Shown: positions 48,601 to 58,330 of the stretch, one piece after another
Numbering within the stretch: position 1 is the first letter of the stretch
Layout of the letters: every line of letters starts with the position of its first letter
NCBI GenBank assembly: GCA_026122225.1
Contig: JANEZZ010000522.1
Coordinates: forward strand, 2,108,001 to 2,172,000
DNA length: 64,000 nt
From: Heloderma charlesbogerti
Taxonomy: Eukaryota; Chordata; Lepidosauria; Squamata; Helodermatidae
Direction: 5' to 3'
The notes under the pieces: generated by a model
Database searches by the model: none
Told to the model about the DNA's origin: nothing
What the model saw: only the letters and a program-made list of their open reading frames with translations
Translations under genes and position numbers: made by a program

Positions 48601-50288
48601 GGAGGTGTTCCAACTGAGCTGGAGTGGTAAAGGCATGGAAAAAATGTCTTGAAAGAAGCAAACCCAGGGTTGCTGGATGTAAAAAGGAAGTTAAACACAG
48701 GGAGGTAAAATCCCTTTAGTAGAACCCCACTAAGAGACATGGGAGATCTCCCATTCCAGGGCTCCAAGTTACAATAAAGAGTTCAAATACAGACACCTGT
48801 TCCTCACTCCCTCTTCACTAATCACCTACCTTGTTTAGTGCTAAGCTGAAAGAAGGGGAGGGTCTAGGTGAGGCACTGCCCTCCTCCTGGTTCCAATGTG
48901 AGGGAGGGGAGGAAAACCCTTTCTCCAAGTAGTTTAACTCCAGCCCTGGCTTCTGGGCCAGGTTTGCAACCCAGGGGCTGTAGCCACATATGCTGCGATG
49001 GGCATTCACTCTGGCCTCACCCTTTGTCCCTCCCTCCCTCCTGACCAGGCATCTTCCACAAAGGCAGATGCTGCTGCTCAGAAGTCACCCTGGCCAAACC
49101 CAGCTCCGCTAGGTGCTGCAGCTGATACTGACACAAATCCACCACCTGCTTCTCCATGGAAAGAAACTTCTCCCTGCTGTCCTTCCTCACCAAGACAGGC
49201 TTCCTCCTTAGTCTTGCAGCCCTCTCCAACTCCTCTGGTGGCTTCTTAAGGCAGGATAACATTTCAAGACCCTCACACCTTCGCTCTGCTTTTCTCCTAG
49301 TTAGGCAAGGGCTTTTCTCAGCTGTCTGCTTTGTGCCCTCTGGATATATTCCCTTCAGCCCTTCTGGTGTGCAACATCTGGGAGAAGTGGAGGAGTCCTG
49401 GCTTCCTTCTCCTGCTCTGCCCTCACCCAAGGAATGCAAGTGGACAGGGATCAGCACCCTGTGGGTGATCTCATCCAGGAACTTGGAGAACCGGAGCTTC
49501 TCCTCTGTGATCTTCTCTTTTTGTCTGAGGGATTCTGAAGAGCTAACTCTGTTGTGCTCCGATGTGTGCTTGTCCTGCCTGCTGAGGCACAGCTGAGGGT
49601 CACTATACTTGCGTGAGCGGCAGCCACGGTCCAGAGTCTCCACCGAGTGGGACTTGTGCAGAATTTCGGGCTGCACTTCCAACATCTCTGTTTGTTTCAA
49701 GATGCCTTTGAGAGGCAGGTGGATAGATGGGACATGGAACTTTCTAGGTGCTAAGACTTCAACGGGTTCTTTGAACGTAAGGGAGCGCTCCAAGCTTCTA
49801 CTTTTGATGGAGCAGGTTGGCCTCCGGCCTTCATCTCCAGGAACTACAACTGCCTCTACGCTCCGGCTCATGAACTTACTGAGCCGGCCATGACTAGGGT
49901 GCCAACAATGCTTCACACTCCTCCGCCCCGTTTTCCTGCCGTGAAGTAGTACAGGTGATAGAGTCCGGCTCTTGAGGTTCAGCTCTGCTCGGCACCCTGC
50001 TATCTCTTTGTCACTGCTTGATTCCAGAGACCAGGAAGAAAAGTTAACGTTGCAAACCTCATACCCATCCACCTGCGGTTTGAGCTGGCCTGCCTTGGTG
50101 TAACTAAACCCCTTCTGCTGATGCAGTGGGAGCAGGTCCTTAGCTTCCCTGGTTTCAGTTACCTGACTCTGCTCTGCCAAAATCACACCATCTTGGTCAT
50201 CGTGCAGGATGGGCAGCTCATGGTGAATCTCGCGGTGCTGTGGAGGAGCCTTGCGATAAGGCTTCTTGGAAGGTACTGTGCTCGTCAT
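33493..50288 (-). CDS. TJAP1: TJAP1 (PILT), tight junction associated protein 1
   Basis: Seven coding exons on the minus strand: 50163-50288, 46694-46722, 44274-44435, 42969-43035, 39492-39599, 37971-38054, 33493-34809; 1893 nt, 630 residues (the human form is about 557, from memory). A peripheral protein of tight junctions and Golgi. The N-terminus reads MTSTVPSKKPYRKAPPQHRE. Residues about 43-190 form the conserved coiled coil (LQHENEELRRRLA, ELGQNREELDKFKDKFRR, SYTASQRTNQDLEEKL, KKAEMDRKTLDWEIVELTNK, LAVQLLKCNKSHFRNHKFAD). The last exon gives a Ser/Pro-rich tail with PYPTPPPPHPMYPGRKVIEF, NSPLPNCTYATRQAISLSL and the conserved end SPKRMGVHHLHRKDSLTQAQ. The start is the first ATG in frame: joining to the 53160-53211 exon places an in-frame TGA upstream with no ATG between. 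All introns are GT/AG and in phase. Confidence 0.94.
34975..35125. repeat. Cluster of TTGCACAA/TTGTGCAA palindromic motifs
   Basis: About ten copies of ttgcacaa or its reverse complement in roughly 150 bp, in mixed orientation, so the segment can fold many ways. The outer boxes tgcattac and gtaatgca are inverted repeats. Likely the core of a mobile element bounded near gtgctagcaaagcgc (34950) and atgctagcgg (35190). Confidence 0.7.
36609..36716. repeat. Fold-back repeat, about 40-bp arms
   Basis: The left arm begins aactgggaactctgg and ends aaacaagccaga. The right arm is its reverse complement at about 85%. The spacer is about 30 bp, AT-rich. A likely relative at 54745-55145 has a similar outer box (ggcccagttcacatg versus ggccaggttcagatg at about 36445). 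Confidence 0.6.
37240..37320. repeat. 12-bp tandem repeat (cactattattgt)n
   Basis: About three exact units (37251-37284) flanked by degenerate att-rich units. Confidence 0.8.
37971..38054 (-). CDS. TJAP1: TJAP1 coding exon 6
   Basis: 28 codons, ERYRQDCNLAVQLLKCNK to NHKFAD; donor gtgagt, acceptor tttgatag. Phase 0 both ends. Confidence 0.95.
38055..39491 (-). other. TJAP1 intron 5
   Basis: No gene or repeat recognised. An (aataaaa) region near 38742 is AT-rich only. Confidence 0.6.
39492..39599 (-). CDS. TJAP1: TJAP1 coding exon 5
   Basis: 36 codons, IKKAEMDRKTLDWEIVELTN to KLEELN; acceptor tactccag, donor gtaagt. Confidence 0.95.
39600..42968 (-). other. TJAP1 intron 4
   Basis: Includes a 17-base C-run at 39720-39736, a hAT-like element (40523-40898), the short recurrent repeat (41223-41312), a perfect 20-bp tandem duplication (42137-42176) and a (GA)n tract at 42570-42606. 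Confidence 0.65.
40523..40898. mobile_element. hAT-like non-autonomous element
   Basis: Opens caggtggggaacctttttcg, then gctcaagggccaaatgg, and closes aggcttaccatccctg; the ends are inverted repeats of the caggggtgg-type hAT terminus. No convincing target duplication was found. Confidence 0.55.
42969..43035 (-). CDS. TJAP1: TJAP1 coding exon 4
   Basis: One base plus 22 codons, LQNSYTASQRTNQDLEEKLH; acceptor tgtctctag, donor gtaact. Confidence 0.94.
43036..44273 (-). other. TJAP1 intron 3
   Basis: No recognised repeat or gene. A locally repeated phrase, caacaaacttgtcaccaataa and a variant, lies at 43496-43565. Confidence 0.55.
44274..44435 (-). CDS. TJAP1: TJAP1 coding exon 3
   Basis: LLQHENEELRRRLAYVTNKM through EELDKFKDKFR; acceptor cgccttag, donor gtgtgt. 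Confidence 0.95.
45260..45390 (+). mobile_element. Partial hAT-like element, family C
   Basis: cagccattttgtgaatgggc, then atggcagcca and a ccattatattctc box match in order the reverse complement of 59184-59572. The left boundary is unclear. Confidence 0.5.
46420..46555. mobile_element. Palindromic hAT-like MITE
   Basis: 136 bp. Ends caggtgtaggcaacttgtg and cacaagttgcctacccctg. Target duplications are cattaggt (46412-46419) and cattagat (46556-46563), 7 of 8. Arms share cagatgttttggcctacaac with 8154-8287. Confidence 0.8.
46694..46722 (-). CDS. TJAP1: TJAP1 coding micro-exon 2 (29 bp)
   Basis: EPLTDAERM plus two bases of Lys; acceptor ttgctacag, donor gtaagt. Matches the short conserved segment between the N-terminus and the coiled coil in mammals. 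Confidence 0.92.
46855..46990 (+). mobile_element. L2/CR1-clade LINE 3' tail fragment
   Basis: aaccacccagagagctttgg then ctattgggcagtatgg and an ataca(tgaa)n tail, the usual 3' UTR end of this LINE group in reptiles. Confidence 0.6.
47271..47335. repeat. Tandem duplication, 36-bp period
   Basis: A 29-bp stretch, ttgttttatgaacatgatct and onward, occurs identically at 47271-47299 and 47307-47335. Confidence 0.9.
47575..47830 (-). repeat. tRNA-headed SINE, minus strand
   Basis: On the minus strand a B box ggggttcaaattccc is followed by aaggt-type body sequence and ctcagcctaacctacttc. Same family as 19330-19515. Confidence 0.6.
49017..50288 (-). CDS. TJAP1: Possible alternative TJAP1 isoform: start exon extended into a 1.27-kb open frame
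   Basis: If the donor at 50162 is skipped, translation from the TJAP1 ATG continues without a stop to TGA 49019-49017, giving 423 residues. The extra part is basic and Ser-rich, with phosphorylation-like motifs (KSRSLERSLTF, HKSHSVETLD, RSRKYSDPQL), a SKFLDEITHRV block, and a C-terminal KPVLVRKDSREKFLSMEKQV segment that looks helical. It lacks the TJAP1 coiled coil. I do not recognise a homologue. The stop overlaps a good donor (gg|gtgagg), but splicing from it to the 46722 exon would hit a stop within three codons. Either a genuine alternative 3' exon or intronic chance; the length and protein-like texture favour the former. Confidence 0.45.
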   Translation of the reverse strand: MTSTVPSKKPYRKAPPQHREIHHELPILHDDQDGVILAEQSQVTETREAKDLLPLHQQKGFSYTKAGQLKPQVDGYEVCNVNFSSWSLESSSDKEIAGCRAELNLKSRTLSPVLLHGRKTGRRSVKHCWHPSHGRLSKFMSRSVEAVVVPGDEGRRPTCSIKSRSLERSLTFKEPVEVLAPRKFHVPSIHLPLKGILKQTEMLEVQPEILHKSHSVETLDRGCRSRKYSDPQLCLSRQDKHTSEHNRVSSSESLRQKEKITEEKLRFSKFLDEITHRVLIPVHLHSLGEGRAGEGSQDSSTSPRCCTPEGLKGIYPEGTKQTAEKSPCLTRRKAERRCEGLEMLSCLKKPPEELERAARLRRKPVLVRKDSREKFLSMEKQVVDLCQYQLQHLAELGLARVTSEQQHLPLWKMPGQEGGRDKG

Positions 50289-50321
50289 CGTCCCTCTTGC
50301 TTGACTTTCACAACAGGTCAC
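50163..50321 (-). CDS. TJAP1: TJAP1 first coding exon, with 33 bp of 5' UTR
   Basis: Acceptor gctgttggcag ends at 50322. ATG is 50288-50286, followed by 42 codons ending AEQSQ at donor gtaact. The same frame stays open beyond the donor for 381 more codons; see the alternative exon at 49017. Confidence 0.92.
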
Positions 50322-53159
50322 CTGCCAACAGCAGAAATGGCAGAGAACAGAGAGTCACAGATGCCCCATCCAGCCCAGAGATGTTCCCACAAGGCAATCA
50401 GATATCCTGTGTCCTACAGCAGCCCTACATCCAGAGAGCAGAGGAAGGAGGCAGGCCAGAGCCTTGGAATAGCAGCTGCACCAAAAAGGGGGAGCAGAAG
50501 AAAAAGCACAGCTGTGTCATTCCAGCCAGTGAAAGCAGGAGACTGGCTCATCCTCTATCTCTGTTGTGCGTGTACCCACACACACACACGAACATACAGT
50601 GCGTGTCCAGATTATATATAGCAAATGAGAACAGGCCTCAGAGCGGCGTATTGATTGGGCTCTTTAGGAAAGGCCATTTCCAGTATGGAAACTGAAAACC
50701 TTACAGGCAGTAGTGACAAACCAGGCAGGAGCTATTGATCTTGTGCTGTCACTGCCAAGAGACGACTACATGGGAGGGAGCTGCAAACATTACGCAGATA
50801 GACAGGTTGGAGTTGTGCACTTGTACTAGTTAAAGCCAAATTACTCCCAAGTGTGACAGGGACAAAAAACAGCAGAAGGAGACTAGTTTGCGGCTGCCCC
50901 CTCCCTCCCTCTGAAGACCAAGGGCAAAGCTGGAGGTGCTTCCAGAACAGAAGGAACAGAAACTGCTAAAAGCTGGTAAGGTATATTGCTACATCAGGTT
51001 TATTGTTTATTAATTAATTAAAATGTTTATAAACCACTCATTTAACAGATAGCAGGGCAGTGAACAATAAGTATAACCTAAATTGTCATACACTGACAAT
51101 ATACAATAAAAAACAGTAAAATACAATCATAAAGCACAATTTTTAAATGCAGTACAATAGGCCAGGCTTCAGCAACACAGATCTACATTCTGTAAAACAA
51201 ATTTAAAAAAACCAAGAGACCTAATACCATCTGCCTGCACCTGGTTCCAGGACTGAATCTGCCAGAGGCAACATGTATATAACAGGAACAGGGAGCTAGT
51301 CAGGACTGATGTGATGTGTCTCACGACACCAACAGGCTTCCACTGGTTGTTGTGTATGTAGGTAAAATAGCAGCCAACAGCACTGCTCAAGCTGTTGTCA
51401 GCCAGGACTACAAACTCATCAGCAAACACAAGACAAGAAGTGTCCAAACCCCTCCAGAAATCAGACAGGCAAGCTTGGCCATGAGAGTCACTCTATGGTA
51501 TACAAGAGACCAGGAATCAAGGTGTCCATTAGGCCTTTAAGTCCCTATAACCCCTGGAAAATTCACAGACCATGTCACCTACAAACAGCATTTCCTACTG
51601 TAGCCATAAGAATGTAAGGAATGCTGTCCTGTGCACTCTCACCAACTAGACAGCACCTGAAACTTTTCTAGAGATGAGGACTATAAGTAGAACTTGCTTG
51701 TGGTAGACTTTATACAATTCTTGGCTTCAGTTCCTAAGCACGATGGTGGAATTAATGTTGATTACATGTAACATAACCAAGCATGACTACTACTGACACA
51801 TGTATCTAGTGCAAACAGTATGCTAGGCGCTGCAGAAAAGTGACAAAGGATGTTCACAACAAGATTCAGTCAGGACAGAAGGGGCCAAAAAGAAAAGACT
51901 ATGCTAAAGGAGCAGTATGAAATAGCAGAAGGTACAGACAGAGCCAGAGTACAGTAATTCAGGAAACACTTTGCTGAAGGGAGCTGAGCCTTCATTTCAA
52001 GCAAGCAGTTTCTTGTCTATTTCCTCCTGTACAAGGAATGCATTTCCTTGAGCCAACATGAAATAAAAAACTACTCATGATGGGCTTTGTAGCCCTCAAG
52101 ATCCAGCCTGTTGTAATACTGATAACAGCAGACCAAGAGGTAAGTCAGAAAAAAAGAGAAGAAACACAAGTTCTTTAAGAAATTTCACTACGTGATGCAC
52201 TTGGGCTCTTATAAAATAAATAGCCATTTGGGTGAAGAAGCCACAGTACCTTTGTGCTTGAACTGCATAGTTCAATCCATTGCTAGCATTGTTCCCTTCA
52301 GCATCACACTGCACAAACCAAGACATATCTGTGGGATTGGAACTCAAAAGCAGGGACGTACAGTACCAAAGATGACATCTGCTGCTACCATGTTATCAAG
52401 GGAATAGTAATCAAATGGAGCTTACCAACAGCTTCTGCAAGACAACTAGTAAGTAGCCTTATGACTCATAGGAGTACTAGAAGAATGTATGTGCCATTTG
52501 CTACCTCCTCCCCAGCATCAAATGTATTAAAAGATTTTACCCTCCTTTATTCAAGGAAGGTTACAAAAATCAATACATAAAAACATTAAAAACATATACC
52601 AGCAAGCATTAGAACACACACACAAACTGGCTACAAATTTAACATTTCATAGTATATCCTTGAAAATCTATTTAAACAGAAATTACTTGTAATTTTTCTA
52701 GTGGTCTGTAACAGTAGCCTTTAAGAGACCTCTCTAAAGTAATGTATCCTGTAATCGGGAATCCACCTTCAGAAGGCCTTGCTCTGTGCCCAATGCTTCT
52801 TACTGTAGGAGGCTCTGTAGCTTAGTGGCATGGCACATGCTTTTCATGCATAAGGTCCCAGGTTCACTCTCCAGTTAAAAGGAACATATAGCAGGTGCGG
52901 TTGAAGACCTATGCTGGAGACCCCGAAGAATTTCTGTCAGCCAGAGTATGCAATACTGGGCAAGATGGACAAATAGTCTGACCTGGTGTAAGGCAGCTTC
53001 CTAGATTCATCTCCCTCCTTTAGGGGGGACTGGGTCAGACCTCCTTGACTAATCTCACTGAAGGAGGGTCATAGGTGGAGAGGTGCAACACAGAGGCTGT
53101 AAGGAACTTGTATGCATTCTCCATACCTAAGTCTACAATAGACGCACTAAAGTACTTAC
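50322..53159 (-). other. TJAP1 5' UTR intron
   Basis: An AT-rich LINE-tail-like patch at about 50995-51130 (minus strand) and the SINE at 52806-53005. No gene seen. Confidence 0.5.
52806..53005 (+). repeat. tRNA-headed SINE, plus strand, best copy
   Basis: Head: ctgtagcttagtggcatggc (A box), cccaggttcactctccag (B box). Body ends in gtgtaaggcagcttcctag. Same family as 8090, 23014 and 30296. Confidence 0.7.
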
Positions 53160-53211
53160 CAGCCTGGGTTCTGATTTGAAGCCTCATGAAGAAGGCACTC
53201 AATCCAACAAC
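53160..53211 (-). other. TJAP1: Candidate TJAP1 non-coding 5' exon
   Basis: 52 bp on the minus strand with acceptor caccttttag and a strong donor ctg|gtaagt. Joined to 50321 it gives in-frame stops upstream of the TJAP1 ATG. It also holds an ATG (53187-53185) starting a 13-codon upstream ORF, MRLQIRTQAGDLL, that ends before the main start. Confidence 0.55.
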
Positions 53212-53289
53212 CTAAAAGGTGAGCAAAACAAAGACAGCTTACAATGGAGACCATCTTCATCCCTTCTCTTCCAGATGGAGGAATGTGCA

Positions 53290-54260
53290 TCACTTCCAAG
53301 CACTCATGCCAATGCAGGTTCTGGAGCATCTTTGGTCAACAGCACTTGATTGATGATTAGGAATATTCTGTGCATCAGACAGGGCTCTAAGGCACTCTTC
53401 AGTTTGTAAATTTTCAACATGATAGAAAGCTTTTGTTATAACCTGGAAGGTTAGGAAACTTGATGGGGGTACCTGGAGAAGGGCCTCAGATGATGACCTT
53501 ATGGTACAGGCAGGTAAATATGGGAGGAGATGCTCCATCAGGTAACCTGACCCATTTAGGGCTTTAAAGGTAAAACCAGCACTTTGAATTAGGCCCGGAG
53601 ACAAACAGACAGCCAAGATGGAAATGTACTGGCATAATATGATCATATCGATCAGTCCCTATTAACAATCTAGTCACCATTAACAATCTAGCCACCCTGT
53701 TTTGGACTAGCTGAACTTTATGGACCATTTTTAAAGGCACCCCCACATAACACATAGCAGTAATCCAAATAGGAGCTTATCTGAGCATGAATAACTGACA
53801 CAAGGCTAGTTCTATCCAGGTAGGTAGGGTTGTAGTTGGTTTATCAGACAAGCTGATAAAATGTGCTCTGAGCCACCTCTGGTGGCCTCTAATGATAATG
53901 ATGGATCCAAGAGCATCACTCAGACTATAACCCTGGTCCTTTAGAGGGAACGCCTCTAAAGGCTCAGCAACCCTCTCCAGAACAGGATAAACACCACTCA
54001 GCCAGACCACCCAGCAACAGTACCTCTGTCTTGTCTGGATTGATTCTCTGTTTATTGGCCCTCATCCAGTCCATTACTCTACCCAGTCACTGGTTCAGAT
54101 CAACTGCCTCACTTGCATTAGATGAAAAAGGAAAGATAGAACTGGATGTCATCTGCATATTGGTGACACCAAAGCCCTCATCTCGGGATAACCTCTCCCA
54201 GTAGTTTCATGTAGATGTTGAAAAGAATGCAGAACACTGTACCAAAACAGCTACAGAACA
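53290..54260 (-). mobile_element. L2/CR1-clade LINE fragment, minus strand
   Basis: Minus-strand translation gives reverse transcriptase pieces: QYADDIQFYLSF near 54150, VMDWMRANKQRINPDKTEVL near 54060, VQNRVARLL and a KALNGSGYL block near 53550. Several stops and shifts; inactive. Confidence 0.78.
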
Positions 54261-54744
54261 GAACAATAGCATCTCATCACCACCTTCTGGAATCAACTAT
54301 CCAAGTAGGAACAAAACCACCACAATACTGTGCCTCCACATCCCAACTCAAGACAGCATATCCAGAAGGCTCTATTCCAATCAGAAAACAGAATTAAAAT
54401 ACTGAACCATAAATACTCAGTTAAAAAAAATGGAGGCAGCAGCAGATTCTCATGAAACAGACCACGAAGTCCACTATTTCTGTAAGATGTACTTTTGAAC
54501 TAAAGGAAAGAATCCCCCCCTTTTTAACCAAAGTGATGGCCCTTTATATTCTTAAGAAAAAGCCCGCACAGCTTTGTCACCATGGATCTTCCCTCCCATA
54601 TCCAGCTCACAGTCAATGACCCTAAGCTGTACAGGTACGGGACCAATGCAATTAGACTCCACACAGGCCAGAGAACTATGAACAGAGAGGCATAGCAATG
54701 GGTCACAGAAAGAAATTCTAACCTACCATTTCCACTCAGAGGCC

Positions 54745-55145
54745 CAGTTCACATGTCACAACAGGTTGTTGGGAATGGGTAAGCGTGATGGTGCTCTCTG
54801 CCTGTTCGCTCCCGCTATGAGCAGGAGTTGCAGCTAAACAACCTTGGTTGTTTAGCATTGCACCCAAACACAGAGCTCTGGCCTGTCAGGGGAGAGACGA
54901 AGCAGAGAAAGAGCCCTATAACAAGCTATGGGTTATTTCTCTGGCTTGTCTTTCCCCCAAAAAACCAGAGATCCGGGTTCAGATTCAAAGCTAAACAACC
55001 CAGGGACGGAGCATCCCTGGTTTGTTTAGAAGCTCCCGCTCACAGCAGGAGCAATTGGATATGGGCACCAGCACACTGCCATGTTCATGACAACCCAGGC
55101 TTTAAACAAACTCTGGATTGTCACTGCATGCAAACCAAACCAAAC
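54745..55145. mobile_element. Fold-back element
   Basis: Nested inverted boxes: agctaaacaaccttggttgtttagc at 54831-54855, and paired gctcccgctatgagcaggag and gctcccgctcacagcaggag. Opens ggcccagttcacatgtcac. Class not determined. Confidence 0.5.
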
Positions 55146-56071
55146 ACTCAAGCAATCTGGTAAGATGCTTTGCTAATTCTTCCCCGGTCCTCCAGCCACG
55201 TTCCCCTATCTATGACATCCACTTTTAGAGATGGGATTGGTACTTTGCGCTTACAAAAGCTCCACACCCTAAGTAGAGCCATAAACAAAGTTAATGGAAC
55301 AGGAAGTCAGCAGGGCTTGTACTAGGCTAGAGAGCTGCTGAAACAAGTCTTTGAGATGCTGTGGTACTGAGCCCTGCCCCAACAAGCTTGTTGGCCCCTT
55401 TCCTTACTACAGCGTTTTCTTCGGGCCTCAACTAGTACAGAATAAACAACCTCACAACAGCACAGCTATTCTGCTCTTGGGCTGCAAAGTAATAACTAGA
55501 TCTGTGCTTCTCCAATAGAGTGGGAAAAGTCCCAAAATACAGACTGACTCTCAGCATAGTAGCAACTAATACACTGGAAGAAAGAGGCTCACAAGCAGGA
55601 CTTTGCGTATTCTGCAGCTGAATGCAAGCACAGAAAAACTGCAACAATTGTCATTCGTTGCAGAATTCAGTATCTCAAGAATCTTACAAAGAATCCCAGG
55701 GAACCTAAAAAGAAGCAAGTTCCTAGCTCTCATGTCTGGGAAGACAAACAAGCATGAGAACAATTGTCATGATAAAATCACTTCCTGGTTTGGTTTAGGC
55801 TCCATATGGATAATGGGCTTATTAGGATGGCCAACCCCTGGAGCCCAATGGAATCCAAGTGATTTCTGAGATCCCTTTCCTGTTGATACGGCTGGGGCAC
55901 CTATTAAAACCCTGGTAACTCTGTGGGATGCAGAGATGACTCAGATGGCTGACACAACCGCTCCTAAGTACCCTCACTCTCTGAAGCCTATTCAGCTCCT
56001 TGATTTACAAGGGAGTTGGGGTGATGGCGTGCTAGGGAGAAAACTTAAACGCAGGTGGAAAAAAAACTTAC

Positions 56072-56216
56072 AGTGACAGCAAAACACAGTAATGCTCACA
56101 ATCAACCCCACTCTATGGTTGTAATGGCAGCAAAGAAACAATACTTTATCACCACTTTTGTTCCTGCATAACGATGTCCGGTGGAGCTTCCCCAGGTGGT
56201 CCATGACTTCTCCATC
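56072..56216 (-). other. TJAP1: Possible TJAP1 non-coding 5' exon
   Basis: Minus-strand acceptor tggctgcttag and donor act|gtaagt bracket 145 bp. No homology argument; offered only from the splice signals and position. Confidence 0.28.
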
Positions 56217-56354
56217 CTAAGCAGCCAGGAGGATTTGTTAGTGCTCACTGTGACTTTCTTGCTATGCACTTTCACACTCACATATACTCCAACTTAAGAC
56301 TCCAGCAGTTCAATCAATTAATGTGTTTGGTGAGCTGTCTGTCCTTTTTTGTTA

Positions 56355-57690
56355 GATTATTGGTACGCTGATGACACACAGCTCAATTTCTTCTTTTCAT
56401 GTGGCTTAGATAAGGCAGTGTAAGGTCTGAATCAGTATCTGGGATCAGTGATGGATTGGATAAGAGCCAATAAATTTGTCAATCCTGACAAGATGGAAGT
56501 GTTGCTGGTAAGCAGTTCAACTACTGTGGGGGTAGGGTTCAACTTGCTCTAAGCAGGGTTAAAGGTAAAGGCGTCCCCAACCAGTCGTGTCCGACTCTAG
56601 GGTGCGGTGCTCATCCTCGTTTCTAAGCCGAAGAGCCAGTGCTGTCCGAAGACGCTTCCGTGGTCATGTGGCCGGCATGACTGAACACCCAGGTGCATGG
56701 AACGCTGTTACCTTTCCCGCTGAAGCGGTACCTATTTATCTACTTGCAATTTCTTGCTTTCGAACTGCTAGGTTGGCAGAAGCTGGGACAGAAGACGGGA
56801 GCTCACTCTGTCACGCGGCACTCGGGTCTCGAACTGCTGTCCTGCCGACCTTCCGGTCTGCAGTTCAGCGTCTTAACCACTAAGCCACCGCGGCCCCTAA
56901 ACAGGGTTACACTCCCCCTAAAAGATCAGATTTGCAACTTAGGAGTGTTGATGTGTCCAGGGGCAGACAATACTTCCCTCCAGCTACAGCTACCACATCA
57001 ACTGTGGCCCAACCTGGAAAGAGGTAGTCTGTCCAAAGTTACCCATAGCCTGGTAACTTCCAGATTTGACTCCTGCAATGCATTATAAAGGGGGGGGGGC
57101 CTTTCAAGACCTCTTGGAAACTTCAGTTAGTTCAGAATACAACTGCTAGGCTGCAAATTGGGACCAGCCCAGTCATGCTAGTTTTTTTAAAACAGATTCA
57201 CCGGCTGCTAGCCCATTTCTGAGCACAATTTAAAGTGCTGGCACTTACCTTTACAGCCCTTTATGGCTTAGGATCCACGTACCTCAAAGACAGTCTTTCC
57301 CTACATGTATCTCTCCATGTGTTAAGATCTTTATTAGAGGCCTTTTTCTGGATGCCCCCACTTCTGAAATTAGGTGGATGGCAATGACAGAGGGGGCGCT
57401 TGCGGCATGGTTGCCCCAATTGTGAAACACTCCCCGCAGGGAGCATCACCTAGCTTTTTATGACATTTCGACACCAGGCAAAACTCTTTTTATTTTCCCA
57501 GGTATTTGTAAACACTGGGCTGTTTTAGCTGGCTCTCTGATGCTGTTGTTTTCCTCTGATGTTGCTACTGTTCCGTTGTTGTGTTATTGGGTTGTTTTAT
57601 TTCTCTGCATTGTTAGATCAGTTTTAATGTGTTTATATGCTCCATACTGGGAGTATATTTTTATTGAAGGTGTGGGGTAGAAATCTTATA
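56355..57690 (+). mobile_element. L2/CR1-clade LINE fragment, plus strand, split by a SINE
   Basis: Plus-strand pieces YADDTQLNFFFSCG, VMDWIRANKFVNPDKMEVLL (56455-56515), then SLVTSRFDSCNAL near 57070 and a degraded C-terminal region. Interrupted by the Sauria SINE 56562-56897. Same LINE group as 53290-54260. Confidence 0.78.
56562..56897 (-). mobile_element. Sauria-type SINE, minus strand
   Basis: 336 bp. On the minus strand: a tRNA-like head ggggccgcggtggcttagtg with gttaagacgct, a B-box-like agttcgagaccc, a body, then the BovB-related tail agagtcggacacgactgg and an acctttaac terminus. Target duplications taagcagggtta (56550-56561) and taaacagggtta (56898-56909) match 11 of 12. The SINE depends on LINE machinery such as that of the BovB copies here. 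Confidence 0.85.
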
Positions 57691-58330
57691 AACGAAATGA
57701 ATATGGAACAATGGGTTGGTGAGATCTCTGAAGCCAGGGGGAGCCAAGTATATTCCCAGATATCAAGCAACTATGGTTGATATCTCCAATGCCCTGAATA
57801 ACTCTTTTTGCCCCCTTCTGGAATATTATGCAAAAGCAGCAAATACACAGGTCACAAAATTCAGGTTTTCTGCTTGAAAAAGTGGCTTTCCTTGGCACAG
57901 GATTTTGGTTTGGTTTTTTAAAAGCACAAAGTCCACTAGTTCCTGTTCACTAGTAACCTCCAATGTGCAACTAGCTCAGAATGATTTCCACATACTGAAT
58001 TAGAAGACAATCTATTTGAACTTCTATACAACAAGGGCCCAGTCCATGTTTACAATGTGTGCCAAGTGTAAGAATACACATCTACCTCTAAGCAAATAAA
58101 TCCTCAACCTCCTCATATAGTTCCCCATTTCTAGTTTTTTGTTGTCCTTGCCCTGATTGCCTCATCTACCAGATACATTCTCCTCTACAAATCACACATT
58201 GCTCCCACTATATACATTTTCCCTGCTCTTCCCCTCACTCCAGAACAAAATCTTCATGCCACCATTGTGACACCCTTGCAAGCATTCATAACATCCCCAA
58301 GTAGGCCCTCTCATAAAATAAGGGACTTAC

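Larger units (their letters stand above)
46723..49016 (-). other. TJAP1 intron 1, distal part
   Basis: Holds an L2/CR1-clade LINE tail (46855-46990), a 36-bp-period duplication (47271-47335) and a minus-strand SINE (47575-47830). The rest is unremarkable. Confidence 0.6.

Noticed and set aside
52806..52880. tRNA-like sequence with A and B boxes
   Set aside because: It continues into a SINE body and has no paired acceptor stem; it is a SINE head, not a tRNA gene. Same for 30296, 19515 and 56897.
55992..56204. 70-codon minus-strand frame starting MDHLGKLHRTS
   Set aside because: Not recognised as a protein; it overlaps a possible 5' UTR exon, kept only as a weak exon candidate.
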